In this document: positions 9,501 through 20,845 of the stretch, piece after piece
How positions within the stretch are numbered: position 1 is the stretch's first letter
How the letters are laid out: each line of letters begins with the position of its first letter
NCBI RefSeq assembly: GCF_008642335.1
Contig: NZ_CP029191.1
Coordinates: 7,378,001 to 7,442,000 of the forward strand
Direction of reading: 5' to 3'
DNA length: 64,000 bases
DNA from: Streptomyces venezuelae
GTDB taxonomy: Bacteria > Actinomycetota > Actinomycetes > Streptomycetales > Streptomycetaceae
Translations under genes and position numbers: made by a program
Notes under the pieces: model-generated
What the model was told of the DNA's origin: nothing
The model's input: the letters and a program-made list of their open reading frames with translations, nothing else
The model's database searches: none

Positions 9501-10514
9501 TCAGCGCCGGCCCAGCGTGCTCTCCCGCTGCACCAGCCGGAAGTCGGCGACGAGTTCACGTCCGCCGGTCCGTTCCGGATGCGCCAGCTTGGTCAGCAGC
9601 GACTCGACCGCGAGACGCGCGATGGCCTGCTTGTCCGGCGCCACCGTGGTCAGCGTGACGGCTCCGAACTGCCCTTCCGCGATGTCGTCGAAACCCACCA
9701 CCGCCACGTCCCACGGCACCCGCAGACCCCGCTCGTGCAGGACCCGCATCGCACCGATCGCCACCAGGTCGTTGTACGCGAACACCGCGTCGGGCCGCAC
9801 CCCCGCGTCCAGCATCCGCGCCATGGCCTTCGCCCCGTCCCACCGGTCCCAGCCGCCGACCGGCCCCACCAGGCTCTCCGGTGCGGCGATCCCGGCCGCC
9901 GTCAGCTCCTCGCGCCAACCCTGGAGCCGCAGGTGGGCGGGGCGGTTCGCGGAGTCCGTGCGGGCCCCCAGGTAGGCGATGGAGGTGCGGCCGCGCCCGA
10001 TGAGGTGGCGCACCGCGGTGCGGCTCGCGGCGATGTTGTCGATGGCGATGTGGTCGTAGTCCAGGTCGTAGCTCCGCTCGCCGAGCAGTACCAGCGGCAC
10101 GTCGTCCTCGCGGGCCCGCAGGTCCTCCGCCTCCAGCTCCAGCGGGCTGAGGATCAGGCCGTCGATGACCCGGGCCCGGAAGCCCTGGCTGACCAGGACC
10201 TCCTGCTCGCGCTCGCCGCGGGTGTGGTCGAGCAGCACCGTGAAGTCGTGCTCGGCCGCCGCGTCGATGACGGCGCCCGCGAGCTCGGCGAAGTACGGGT
10301 TGCCCAGCTCGGGGACGGCGAGGGCGATGATCCCCGTGCGGCCCTTGCGCAGGTGACGTGCCGTCAGGTTCGGGCGGTAGCCGAGCTCGTCGATGGCTTC
10401 CTGGACGCGGGCCCGCATCGCCGGGGTGACGTGCTGATACTTGTTCACCACGTTCGAGACGGTCTTGATCGAGACGCCCGCGCGCTCCGCGACGTCCTTG
10501 AGGCTAACCCGCAC
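9501..10514 (-). CDS. LacI family transcriptional regulator
   Basis: A 337-residue regulator. Residues 1-50 form the LacI helix-turn-helix (VSLKDVAERAGVSIKTVSNVVN) and hinge; residues ~60-330 are a periplasmic-binding-protein-like sugar sensor. GTG start at 10514. It lies between the YtfQ-like transporter operon (same strand, downstream) and the secreted GH2 hydrolase (opposite strand), and matching operator-like sequences occur before both. The likely role is sugar-dependent repression of this uptake-and-hydrolysis module. Confidence 0.88.
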   Translation of the reverse strand: MRVSLKDVAERAGVSIKTVSNVVNKYQHVTPAMRARVQEAIDELGYRPNLTARHLRKGRTGIIALAVPELGNPYFAELAGAVIDAAAEHDFTVLLDHTRGEREQEVLVSQGFRARVIDGLILSPLELEAEDLRAREDDVPLVLLGERSYDLDYDHIAIDNIAASRTAVRHLIGRGRTSIAYLGARTDSANRPAHLRLQGWREELTAAGIAAPESLVGPVGGWDRWDGAKAMARMLDAGVRPDAVFAYNDLVAIGAMRVLHERGLRVPWDVAVVGFDDIAEGQFGAVTLTTVAPDKQAIARLAVESLLTKLAHPERTGGRELVADFRLVQRESTLGRR

Positions 10515-10615
10515 TGGATCTCCCTGCGTCGGTGGCCGCCCCGGCCCTCCGGGGCGTTTGTCATGACCCTGGACAGCGCGCGGGAACGCGTGCTGTCATG
10601 CCAACTGTCGTTCCT

Positions 10616-10641
10616 TCCAACGTTGTACAGACTCGTTGTAC
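10616..10641. promoter_or_regulatory. Probable LacI-type operator before the GH2 hydrolase
   Basis: TCCAACGTTGTAC (10616-10628) has a central palindrome AACGTT, and a second half-copy ACTCGTTGTAC follows at 10631-10641. Both share CGTTGTA. The pair lies 46-70 bases before the GTG start of the hydrolase, a position suited to repression. The related site at 9422 suggests one regulator for both units. Confidence 0.55.
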
Positions 10642-10686
10642 CGACTGCAGCGACAAGCCGCCACCCTTCCTCACCAAGGAGGATCC

Positions 10687-13317
10687 GTGCGCCTCAGACG
10701 ACATCCCGGACGCCCCGCACACCTGGGCCGAACCCTCGCCCTGCTGCTCGCGGGCGCCCTCGGCATCGCGGGACTCACCGCGGTCCCCGCCGCGACCGCC
10801 GCCGACGACCCCGTCGAGATCCAGGGGCTCAAGGGCGAGTACTTCACCCAGTCCGCCCCGGGCGCCTTCGACTTCGACAAGCTCAAGGCCACCGGACTCG
10901 ACCCGAACATCGACTTCGGCAACCTGGAGTCCCGCCTCAAGTCCACCACCGGACAGGCCGACGACGTCAGCGTCCGCTGGACCGGCCGGATCGTGCCCGA
11001 GAAGACCGGCGCCACCACCTTCTCGATGATCGGTGACAACGGCTTCCGCCTCTGGGTGGACGGCAAGATCGCCATTGACCACTGGCAGGACGACTGGGAC
11101 AAGGAACAGACCTCCAAGCCCATCGAGTTGACTGCGGGCAAGGCCTACGACATCAAAGTCGAGTACTTCGAGCACTACGGCGGCTCCAACCTGCGCCTGA
11201 AGTGGACCCCGCCCGGCGGCGAGAAGAAGGCCGTCCCGCGCAGCGCCCTGCGCATCCCCGCGGACTTCGACTACGACGGCGCCATCGACGCCACCGTCCT
11301 CAAGGACGGCCGCAGCCTCAAGCTCGACTTCGCCCAGAAGCTCGCCGCCCCGCCCGCGGGCCTCACCGACCACCTCGATGCCGTCATCGGCGGCGCCAAA
11401 TGGCCGCTCGGCACGGTCAGGACCGACCCCGCCGACCCACGCAGCCTCCTCGTAGGCCTGAAGGAACCCGTCGTCGGCAACAAGGCCGGCAACGCCCCCG
11501 GCCTCGCCGACGTCCGGTACGACGGCAAGGGCGGCCTGAACGGCGCGGACGGTGTCGCCGTCGGCCAGTTCTGGACCAGCGGCCCCAACCACTCCGAACA
11601 CCAGCTGCGCACCAAGTGGGCCGACGACGTCACCCCGGGCAACGCCCACCGCGAGTACCCGCGACCGCAGCTGCAGCGCAAGGACTGGCAGAACCTCAAC
11701 GGTTCCTGGCAGTTCGCCGCAGCCGAGGCGGGCGAGAAGCCGCCGGTCGGCAAGAAGCTCAAGGAGAAGATCCTCGTCCCCTACCCGGTGGAGTCCCAGC
11801 TCTCCGGCATCGAGCGGCACGAGGACCGCATGTGGTACCGCCGAACGTTCACCGTCCCCAAGAACTGGAGAATCGGCGACGGCAAGCGGCTCAACCTCAA
11901 CTTCGGCGCCGTCGACTGGCACTCCGAGGTGTACGTCAACGGCCACAAGGTCACCGAACACAAGGGCGGCTACGACAAGTTCACCGCCGACGTCACCGAC
12001 GCCCTGAAGCCCGGCCGCACGCAGGAACTCATCGTCGGCGTGTACGACCCGACCGACGCCGACAACGGCGCGAACCCGCCCGTCGGCAAGCAGCGCCTGG
12101 ACCCCAGCGGCATCTGGTACACCCCGTCGTCCGGCATCTGGCAGACCGTGTGGATGGAGCCGGTGGCCGCCGACCACGCGGACTCCCTCAAGATCACACC
12201 AGACGTCGCCAACAAGCAGGTCACCGTCGAGGCGCGCGGCGTGCGCGACGGCGTGCCGGTCACGGCGGCCGCGTACGAGGGCAAGAAGAAGGTCGCCGAG
12301 CTCAGCGGACGCACCGGGAAGCCGCTCAAGCTGAAGATCACCGACCCCCGGCTGTGGTCGCCGGACGACCCGTTCCTCTACGACCTCCAGGTCCGCGTGG
12401 GCAGCGACCGCGTCACCGGCTACTTCGGCATGCGGTCCATCGCCGTCGAGAAGGTGAACGGCACCCCGCGCACCGTCCTCAACGGCAAGCCGGTCTTCCT
12501 CATGGCCACGCTCGACCAGGGCTTCTGGCCGGACGGCCTGCACACCGCGCCCAGCGACGAGGCCCTCGCCCACGACCTGAAGATGCACAAGGACATGGGC
12601 TTCAACTCGGTCCGCAAGCACATCAAGGTCGAGCCGGACCGCTGGTTCTACTGGGCCGACAAGCTGGGGCTCCTCGTCTGGCAGGACATGCCCGCGATGG
12701 AGGCGGGCCGCACCCCGGACGCGGCCGCCCGCGCACAGTACGAGCGCGAGATGAAGCAGATGATCGACGAGCACGCCAGCAGCCCGTCGGTCGTCATGTG
12801 GGTCACCTTCAACGAGGGCTGGGGCCAGTACGACATCGGCCGCGTCGCCGAGCAGGCCAAGGCCTGGGACCCGACACGGCTGGTCAACAACATGTCGGGG
12901 CTCAACCTCGGGGCCGACGGAGGCACCGGCGACATCATGGACGAGCACGGATATCCGAGCCCGGCCATCCCGCCGCGCCCCGACGGCAAACGGGCCCTGG
13001 TGGCCGGCGAGTACGGCGGCCTCGGACTCGCGGTGCCCGGCCACGCCTGGTCCGTCCAGCAGAGCTACGTCGACGTGGACCCGGCGACGTACACGGATGA
13101 CTACCTCGCCAAGCTCGACGAGGTGCGCGCCCTCGCCTGCAAGGGCAACAACGGCGCGGTCTACACCCAGATCACCGACGTCGAGGGTGAGCTGAACGGC
13201 CTGCTCACTTACGACCGCAAGGTCGTCAAGCCGGACGTGAAGCGGGTTAAGGCGGCGCACGAAGCGCTGATCCGTGACGCCTCACAGGCCACGGTGCCGG
13301 GCTGCACGAACTCCTGA
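10687..13317 (+). CDS. Secreted PA14-domain glycoside hydrolase family 2 enzyme
   Basis: An 876-residue secreted enzyme. GTG at 10687 is fixed by AAGGAGG seven bases upstream; residues 1-40 are a Sec signal ending near AATAADD. A PA14 carbohydrate-binding domain spans roughly 45-190 (GEYFT, DNGFRLWVDGK, YFEHYGGSNLRLKW). GH2 sugar-binding and Ig-like domains follow (~330-590), then a TIM barrel with the acid/base Glu at 710 (FNEGWGQ) and the probable nucleophile Glu at 775 (AGEYGG). GH2 includes beta-galactosidases, beta-mannosidases, glucuronidases and, from memory, beta-galactofuranosidases of Streptomyces. Next to a YtfQ-like importer, galactofuranoside release is the best-fitting guess. 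A strong terminator follows. Confidence 0.85.
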   Translation: MRLRRHPGRPAHLGRTLALLLAGALGIAGLTAVPAATAADDPVEIQGLKGEYFTQSAPGAFDFDKLKATGLDPNIDFGNLESRLKSTTGQADDVSVRWTGRIVPEKTGATTFSMIGDNGFRLWVDGKIAIDHWQDDWDKEQTSKPIELTAGKAYDIKVEYFEHYGGSNLRLKWTPPGGEKKAVPRSALRIPADFDYDGAIDATVLKDGRSLKLDFAQKLAAPPAGLTDHLDAVIGGAKWPLGTVRTDPADPRSLLVGLKEPVVGNKAGNAPGLADVRYDGKGGLNGADGVAVGQFWTSGPNHSEHQLRTKWADDVTPGNAHREYPRPQLQRKDWQNLNGSWQFAAAEAGEKPPVGKKLKEKILVPYPVESQLSGIERHEDRMWYRRTFTVPKNWRIGDGKRLNLNFGAVDWHSEVYVNGHKVTEHKGGYDKFTADVTDALKPGRTQELIVGVYDPTDADNGANPPVGKQRLDPSGIWYTPSSGIWQTVWMEPVAADHADSLKITPDVANKQVTVEARGVRDGVPVTAAAYEGKKKVAELSGRTGKPLKLKITDPRLWSPDDPFLYDLQVRVGSDRVTGYFGMRSIAVEKVNGTPRTVLNGKPVFLMATLDQGFWPDGLHTAPSDEALAHDLKMHKDMGFNSVRKHIKVEPDRWFYWADKLGLLVWQDMPAMEAGRTPDAAARAQYEREMKQMIDEHASSPSVVMWVTFNEGWGQYDIGRVAEQAKAWDPTRLVNNMSGLNLGADGGTGDIMDEHGYPSPAIPPRPDGKRALVAGEYGGLGLAVPGHAWSVQQSYVDVDPATYTDDYLAKLDEVRALACKGNNGAVYTQITDVEGELNGLLTYDRKVVKPDVKRVKAAHEALIRDASQATVPGCTNS

Positions 13318-13326
13318 CCCCGGGGT

Positions 13327-13359
13327 CTCCGGCCCGCCCGTCGGCAGGGCGGGCCGGAG
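13327..13359 (+). terminator. Hairpin terminator after the GH2 gene
   Basis: A perfect 13-bp stem (13327-13339 with 13347-13359, CTCCGGCCCGCCC and its complement) closes a 7-base loop, ten bases after the GH2 stop. There is no T-run, as is common for Streptomyces terminators. Confidence 0.75.
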
Positions 13360-13412
13360 TCCAGGGGCCCCGCACGGCAAGATGGGGCGGGGCGAGAGGA
13401 AGTGAGGCAGTC

Positions 13413-14036
13413 ATGGCGCCGTACGACGTCAAGCGCGAGCGGAAAGAGTTCTACGCGCCCAAGAACAGGGCATGGGCGGTCGTGGACGTGCCCGAGCAGC
13501 AGTTCATCGCCGTCGACGGCGCGGGAAACCCCAATACGGCGCCCGCCTACACCGAAGCGGTCGAAGCCCTCTACACGGTCGCCTACACCCTGAAGTTCGC
13601 CGCCAAGCGCACGGCGGGCGGTGACTTCGTCGTCGCTCCGCTGGAAGGACTGTGGTGGGCGGACACGCCCGAGGCCTTCACCAGCGGCGCCAAGGACGCG
13701 TGGAGCTGGACGATGCTCATCAGCATGCCGCCCTGGATCAGCAAGGAGATGATCGAGGACGCAGGACAGGCCGCGCCGGCCAAGAAGAAGCGCCCCGCGA
13801 TCTCCCGGGTCCGGCACCTCACCCTGCACGAAGGGCGCAGCGCACAGGTGCTGCACATCGGCTCCTACGACGACGAGGCGCCCGTGCTGCACGAACTCCA
13901 CCACACCTACCTCGCCGCGCACGGCCTGCGGCCCACGGGACTGCACCACGAGATCTACCTCAGCGACCCTCGCAGGACCGCTCCCGAGAAGTTGAGGACC
14001 GTGCTGCGTCAGCCGGTCGAGAGCGTCGACCCGTAG
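13413..14036 (+). CDS. GyrI-like small-molecule-binding domain protein
   Basis: A 207-residue soluble protein of the GyrI-like (SOUL/Rob-type effector-binding) family, starting MAPYDVKRERKEFYAPK. The conserved features are VDVPEQQFIAVDG (~25-37), the YT..EALY.VAY.LKF segment (~45-60), and the C-terminal LHHEIYLSDPRR. Family members bind small hydrophobic cations or toxins, as in the ligand domains of BmrR and Rob; there is no DNA-binding domain here. The ATG follows GAGAGGAAGTGAGG. It converges with the NHLM exporter gene with a 2-base gap, so the two share no transcript. Confidence 0.75.
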   Translation: MAPYDVKRERKEFYAPKNRAWAVVDVPEQQFIAVDGAGNPNTAPAYTEAVEALYTVAYTLKFAAKRTAGGDFVVAPLEGLWWADTPEAFTSGAKDAWSWTMLISMPPWISKEMIEDAGQAAPAKKKRPAISRVRHLTLHEGRSAQVLHIGSYDDEAPVLHELHHTYLAAHGLRPTGLHHEIYLSDPRRTAPEKLRTVLRQPVESVDP

Positions 14037-14038
14037 TC

Positions 14039-16894
14039 TCACCGCATCTGCCGCCGCACCAACTCGTGCAGCCGCCCGCCCGTATCGGCCAACAGCTGTG
14101 CGGGCGGGCCCTGTTGGACGATGCGGCCCTCCGACATGACGACGACACGGTCGGCGTCCATGACCGTGGAGAGGCGGTGCGCGATCACGACGCGGGTGGC
14201 GTTGAGGGCGCGGGTGCTGTCGATGACCGTGCGCTGCGTCTCGTTGTCCAGGGCGCTCGTCGCCTCGTCGAAGAAGAGGACGCGGGGGCGGCGGATCAGG
14301 GCCTGGGCGATCATCAGGCGCTGGCGCTGGCCGCCGGAGACCGCGCCGCCGCCGGAGAGCATCGTGTGCAGGCCCATCGGCATGCGCTTGATGTCCTCGG
14401 CGAGCCCCGCCATCGCCGCGGCCTCCCACGCCTCGTCCTGCGAGAACGACTCCGCGCCGCAGATGCAGTCGAGGATGGACCCGGTGAGCGGCTGGGCGTT
14501 CTGCAGGACCACGCCGCACTGGCGGCGCACCGCCGACTGATCGAGGGCCGCCAGGTCCTGACCGTCGTACAGCACGCTGCCCGAGACCGGCTCGTCGAAG
14601 CCGATCAGGAGGCGGAGCAGCGTCGACTTGCCGCAGCCGCTCGGTCCGACGACGGCCACGAACTCGCCGGGGCGGATCGAGAGCGACACGTCGTCGAGGA
14701 CCAGCGGGCCGTCGTCGGTGTAGCGGAAGGACACGCCCCGGGCCTCGATCGCGCCCTGCAGCTCGCCCGGCTGCGTACTGCCCGAGCGGACCTCCGGAGC
14801 CTCGTCGAGCACCGGCTTGATCTGCTCGAACATCGGCAGCACGGAAGCCGCCGAGATCAACGCGCCGGTGAGCTGCGTGACGGACGTCAGGAGCATCGTC
14901 ACGGCGGTGCTGAAGGTGAGGAACTCGCCCGCGGTCAGGCTCCCGCGCGCAGGGCCCGCGAGGAGCACGAACATGACGAGGGTGCAGAGCGGCAGGTAGA
15001 CCGCGTTGAGGACCGTCGTGACGTTCTTGATGCGCCCGGCCCGCTGCTGCAGCTCGCGGCTGCGCGCGAACTCGCCTGCCCACGCCGCGTACGCGAAGCT
15101 CTCGGCGCCCGCCACGCGGAGCTTGGGCAGCCCGCGCAGCGTCTGGAACGCCTGGTTGTTGAGCTTGTTGCCGAGCTCCACGAGCCGCCGCTGCCAGCGC
15201 AGTTCCCACAGGCCGAGGGTGAGGAACACGGCGGCGATGACGGTCAGCATCCCCAGCGCGGCCAGGGCGAGGGGCACACTGTAGAACAGCAGCAGGACCA
15301 GGTTCATCGCGCCGACCGAACCGGCCTGGAGCGCGACGGGCCCGATGCCGGACATGACCCGGCGGATGGCGCTGACGCCCATCGCCGCGCTCGCCAGCTC
15401 ACCGGTGGAACGCTCCGCGAAGAAGCGCGTAGGCAGCCGCAGCAGCCGGTCCCAGACCGCGGGCTGCAGCGTGCTCTCCATCCGCCCCTCCATCCGCAGC
15501 ACGGTGAGGTTCTGGAGCAGCATGAACGCGGCCGAGACGATGCTGGTGACCATGACGGCCAGGGACACCTGCACGATGAGGCTCTTCTCGGCGTTCGGCA
15601 CGAACACCCCGAGCACCTGTCCCGTCGCGATCGGCACCAGCGTGCCGATCGCCACGGTCACCAGACCGGCGAGCACGAGGTTGCGCAGGTCACCGCCGGT
15701 ACCGCGCAGGCTGAAGCGGAAGAGCCGCCCGAGCGTCAACGGCCGCTCGGGCAGCGGACGGTAGAACATCACGCCCTGCGGCTCGAACTCGTCGGCGTTG
15801 TCCGCGTCGACACGGGTGCGCCGCCCGGACGTCGGATGCACCGACTCGTAGCCGCCGCGCCGCCACAGCAGCGCGACCGGCGCGCCGCTCGCGGCACGGT
15901 GCCCCACGAGCGGCCCCGCGTTCTCCCGCCACCAGCGCCCGTCGAGCCGCACGGCGCGCGTGCGGATCCGGGACGCCACCGCGACCTGCTCCACGGGGTC
16001 GATCCGGTCGCTCACCGCACCGCTGTCCGCGGCGTCCGACAGCGTGATGCCCGCCGCCCGTGCGACGAGGCGGCAGGCGGCGTACGTCGCGTCGTGTCCG
16101 CCACCGGACTCGGTGCGCCGCGCACCGCGCCGCCCCGAACGCCCGATGGAGGCGATCAGCGTCCGGTCGGCCTGCTCGCGGACGCTCTCGCCCGCCTTGA
16201 TGCCGGCCGCCGTACGGTCCTCATGGGCCCGCTCCAGGCGTTCGATCCAGCGGTCGAGCGTGGCCAGAAGCCGGTACTGCTGGTTGACCATCCGCTGCCA
16301 CATCGCGGCGTCGACCAGCAGATCGCCCGCGGCCTCCGCGCTGTAGGCGGCGCCGTACTGCACGCTGCCGGGCGCGACCGGCATCCACAGGATGTCGTCG
16401 TCGGCCACCACCTCGTCGCCCGCGGTTCTGCCGTCGAGCGGCGCCTCGAACAGGACCCGGTGGCCGCGCCCGATGCCGAGCGCGAAGGCGTGCTCCAGGA
16501 GGCTCAGGGCGGCGTCCTGGGTGTCGTACTGGCTCGGGTACTGCTGCTCGTACGACCAGGTGTCGCCGTAGTCCGGGCGGTACAGCTCGCGCAGCGGGAC
16601 GCGGCGCAGCTCGCAGCCCTGCAGGGGGCGGCCGACCAGGGTGTGCTGGGGGCCCTCGACGGGGCCGAGGAGCAGGGTGCCCGGTTCGAGGCGGCCCAGG
16701 TAGTGCCAGTGGCCCTGCTGCACGGCGTCGACGGCGAACAGGTCGAGGGCGCCCGCCACGACGAGCCACAGCACCTGCGGCCCCTCCAGGTGCACACTGC
16801 GCAGGCCCGCGCAGTCGACCGGGGTGCCCAGCGCGTTGAAGGCGGCGGCGACCGTGTCGTTCGGGTACGCGTGCTGTTCGGGTACGGAGGTCAC
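14039..16894 (-). CDS. NHLM-type bacteriocin export ABC transporter, permease/ATPase subunit
   Basis: A 951-residue half-transporter. Residues 1-~400 are a long N-terminal region without a C39 peptidase, with a cyclic-nucleotide-binding-like first part. Then come six membrane helices (~420-710) and a C-terminal ATPase with Walker A GPSGCGKST, signature VSGGQRQR and Walker B LFFDEATSALD. This layout fits the ATPase/permease partner of NHLM (nitrile hydratase leader microcin) systems, which pair with a C39-bearing partner. GTG start at 16894 lies one base after the partner's stop. Terminal gene of the peptide export operon. Confidence 0.88.
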   Translation of the reverse strand: MTSVPEQHAYPNDTVAAAFNALGTPVDCAGLRSVHLEGPQVLWLVVAGALDLFAVDAVQQGHWHYLGRLEPGTLLLGPVEGPQHTLVGRPLQGCELRRVPLRELYRPDYGDTWSYEQQYPSQYDTQDAALSLLEHAFALGIGRGHRVLFEAPLDGRTAGDEVVADDDILWMPVAPGSVQYGAAYSAEAAGDLLVDAAMWQRMVNQQYRLLATLDRWIERLERAHEDRTAAGIKAGESVREQADRTLIASIGRSGRRGARRTESGGGHDATYAACRLVARAAGITLSDAADSGAVSDRIDPVEQVAVASRIRTRAVRLDGRWWRENAGPLVGHRAASGAPVALLWRRGGYESVHPTSGRRTRVDADNADEFEPQGVMFYRPLPERPLTLGRLFRFSLRGTGGDLRNLVLAGLVTVAIGTLVPIATGQVLGVFVPNAEKSLIVQVSLAVMVTSIVSAAFMLLQNLTVLRMEGRMESTLQPAVWDRLLRLPTRFFAERSTGELASAAMGVSAIRRVMSGIGPVALQAGSVGAMNLVLLLFYSVPLALAALGMLTVIAAVFLTLGLWELRWQRRLVELGNKLNNQAFQTLRGLPKLRVAGAESFAYAAWAGEFARSRELQQRAGRIKNVTTVLNAVYLPLCTLVMFVLLAGPARGSLTAGEFLTFSTAVTMLLTSVTQLTGALISAASVLPMFEQIKPVLDEAPEVRSGSTQPGELQGAIEARGVSFRYTDDGPLVLDDVSLSIRPGEFVAVVGPSGCGKSTLLRLLIGFDEPVSGSVLYDGQDLAALDQSAVRRQCGVVLQNAQPLTGSILDCICGAESFSQDEAWEAAAMAGLAEDIKRMPMGLHTMLSGGGAVSGGQRQRLMIAQALIRRPRVLFFDEATSALDNETQRTVIDSTRALNATRVVIAHRLSTVMDADRVVVMSEGRIVQQGPPAQLLADTGGRLHELVRRQMR

Positions 16895-16895
16895 C

Positions 16896-19174
<2,279 letters not shown>

Positions 19175-19178
<4 letters not shown>

Positions 19179-19981
19179 GGAAGCAGCCAATCGATCGGGC
19201 GCTGCTCGGCGAGGTGGACGGCGCCGGTGGCCAAGGTCATGGAGTCGAGCGCGAAGGGCGGCCCGTCGGCGGTCGACCAGGCGTAGCCGGACCTGGTCGC
19301 GGAGGAGGGGGCGAGCCGTACGAGGACGGCGACGGGAGGCCCGTCCTCCGTGAACTGCCCGGCCAGTTCGCGGTCGCCGAGGAAGCCGGTGATCTTCTGC
19401 CGGCTCTGCGCGGCGCGGCCGACCGCCTTCACCCTGCCGCGCAGTGTCCCGTACCGCTCCGTGGGCACGGACTGGACGGTGAGATCGACCGAAGCGCCGA
19501 CGGGGACGGTGGCCGCGCTGTCGGCGGGTACGTAGAGCATCGCCGTCAGCGGGTCGTGGGCGCCCGCCGTGCGCTCCAGGGTCGCCACGTCGGCGCCGGT
19601 GGTGACCACGGTGCCGATCCTGGCGACGAGCGCGGTCACGCGGCCCGCGGCGATCGCGCGCACGACCTTGTCGCCCTGCTCGGTGTGGACCTTGAGCACG
19701 GGGGCACCGGCGGCGAGCCGTTCGCCCTCTTCGGCGAGGACGCGGGTCACCTGACCGGTGACGGGGCTCTGCAGGACGTAACTGCCCCGGCCGTGGGTGA
19801 GGATGCCGGGCGCGCGGAGCGTCGAGGAGAGGGAGCCGGTGACGGCCCAGACGCTCGACGCGGCCATGACGACGAGGGTGACGGCGAGGACGAGCAGGCC
19901 CTGGGGGCGGGCGTAGCGCACCGGCAGGTCGAGTTCCTCGGGCGACTGCAGTTTGGACAGGGCCTGTTGGCGGAACTGCAC
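19175..19981 (-). CDS. HlyD-like adaptor of the NHLM peptide secretion system
   Basis: A 268-residue membrane-fusion-like protein: short cytoplasmic N-terminus, one helix near residues 28-48 (GLLVLAVTLVVMAASSVWAV), then a biotinyl-lipoyl-like hairpin (SPVTGQVTRVLAEEGERLAAGAP is split over ~72-95) and beta-barrel segments. Such adaptors link ABC exporters to an extracytoplasmic path. In a Gram-positive host without an outer membrane it probably extends the channel through the cell wall. GTG start at 19981; four-base overlap with the peptidase transporter. Confidence 0.88.
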
Positions 19982-20029
19982 GGAACGCTTTCCTCACTGT
20001 GCCTCGGGCTGCTGTGCCGATGCGTCCGA

Positions 20030-20058
20030 GAGCCCCGGAACCTGAGGTCCCGGGGCTC
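20030..20058 (-). terminator. Hairpin between the peptide gene and the exporter genes
   Basis: A 9-bp perfect stem (GAGCCCCGG, 20030-20038, with CCGGGGCTC, 20050-20058) and an 11-base loop lie 32 bases past the peptide stop and 49 bases before the adaptor start. It could stop part of the transcripts or protect the 3' end, giving more peptide than exporter. Inferred from position and stem. Confidence 0.6.
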
Positions 20059-20089
20059 CCGAAGCACGGCGAATCTATGAGCGGAAAGC

Positions 20090-20317
20090 TCAGAGACCGG
20101 CGGTCAGGCCGTCGGCCAGGCCGGTGACGGCGCCGGTGTTCAGGCCGGTGGCACCCTCGACCGTGCCGACGACGCCGGCGACGACGCCCGAGACGGGGGA
20201 GATGGAGTCAACGGTGCCGGTGACGTTGGACGCGACACCGGCGACGAGGCCACCGGACACGTTGTCGAGGTCGGCGTCGGAAATCTCGAGGGTCTCGACC
20301 TGGGGGACGTTGTTCAT
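20090..20317 (-). CDS. Double-glycine leader peptide, substrate of the NHLM-type exporter
   Basis: A 75-residue peptide. Leader: residues 1-23, MNNVPQVETLEISDADLDNVSGG, a classic double-glycine leader with the ELSD..LD.V.GG-type pattern recognised by C39 peptidases. Predicted core: 52 residues, LVAGVASNVTGTVDSI onward, made almost entirely of Gly, Val, Ala, Thr, Ser and Leu with three acidic residues. The whole peptide has no Lys, Arg, His, Cys, Phe, Tyr or Trp. ATG at 20317 has GAGAAGGG upstream. Databases may label such genes 'type A2 lantipeptide', but no LanM/LanB-like enzyme is present here and there is no Cys for lanthionine rings. Function unknown: bacteriocin, signal or surface-active peptide. 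Confidence 0.85.
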   Translation of the reverse strand: MNNVPQVETLEISDADLDNVSGGLVAGVASNVTGTVDSISPVSGVVAGVVGTVEGATGLNTGAVTGLADGLTAGL

Positions 20318-20845
20318 GGTGTGAGCTGCCCTTCTCAATGAATGTGCATAGGTATTTCCACCGCGGAACCTGGGGATTCGAATTCCGCGGCGAGCCAGGA
20401 TCAAAGCACGTTCGCAGCTCGTACATCCAGTCGACCGAGCGGCCGCCGAGCGCGGTTGTGGCGGCGTATCACCGCTGCGTGCAGGCGGGTTCACCGCGTC
20501 GCGGCAGCTCCTTCACAACATTCACAGACGGGAATGGAGGACGCGGAGCGACTCCTTCCAACAAAACGGACACTTTCCCGCCGGTGTGCGGCTCGTGTGG
20601 TCGATGCATGGAAATTCGTGGAGAGGGGGGCCCGAATTCCGTGACCGGAGTGCACATTCGATGTGCAGGTTGTTTGAAGGCATGCCGGGCACGCCCAATC
20701 GCGACCGAAGGGGGCGCCGAGGGGCGGGCCGCCCTTAATGTGCTGTTAACTCAGCGTAGCTTGATCGTACTTGACCGTAGTCGCCCGGAAGGGTTGACTT
20801 CTCGTTCGTCATCCCCCGCATCGTCCTCGACGCGAGAGCGAGTCC
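20318..20845. promoter_or_regulatory. Divergent promoter region between the peptide locus and the acyltransferase gene
   Basis: 528 bases with no credible gene. It is AT-richer than its surroundings near both ends, as expected for promoters. Near the right end lie TTGATCGTACTTGACCGTAG (about 20761-20780), a pair of TTGA(T/C)CGTA repeats ten bases apart that could be a -35 element or a regulator site for the rightward gene. No clear operator for the peptide gene was found. Confidence 0.4.

Noticed and set aside
20090..20317. Lanthipeptide precursor
   Set aside because: There is no Cys in the core and no LanM, LanB/C or similar enzyme nearby.
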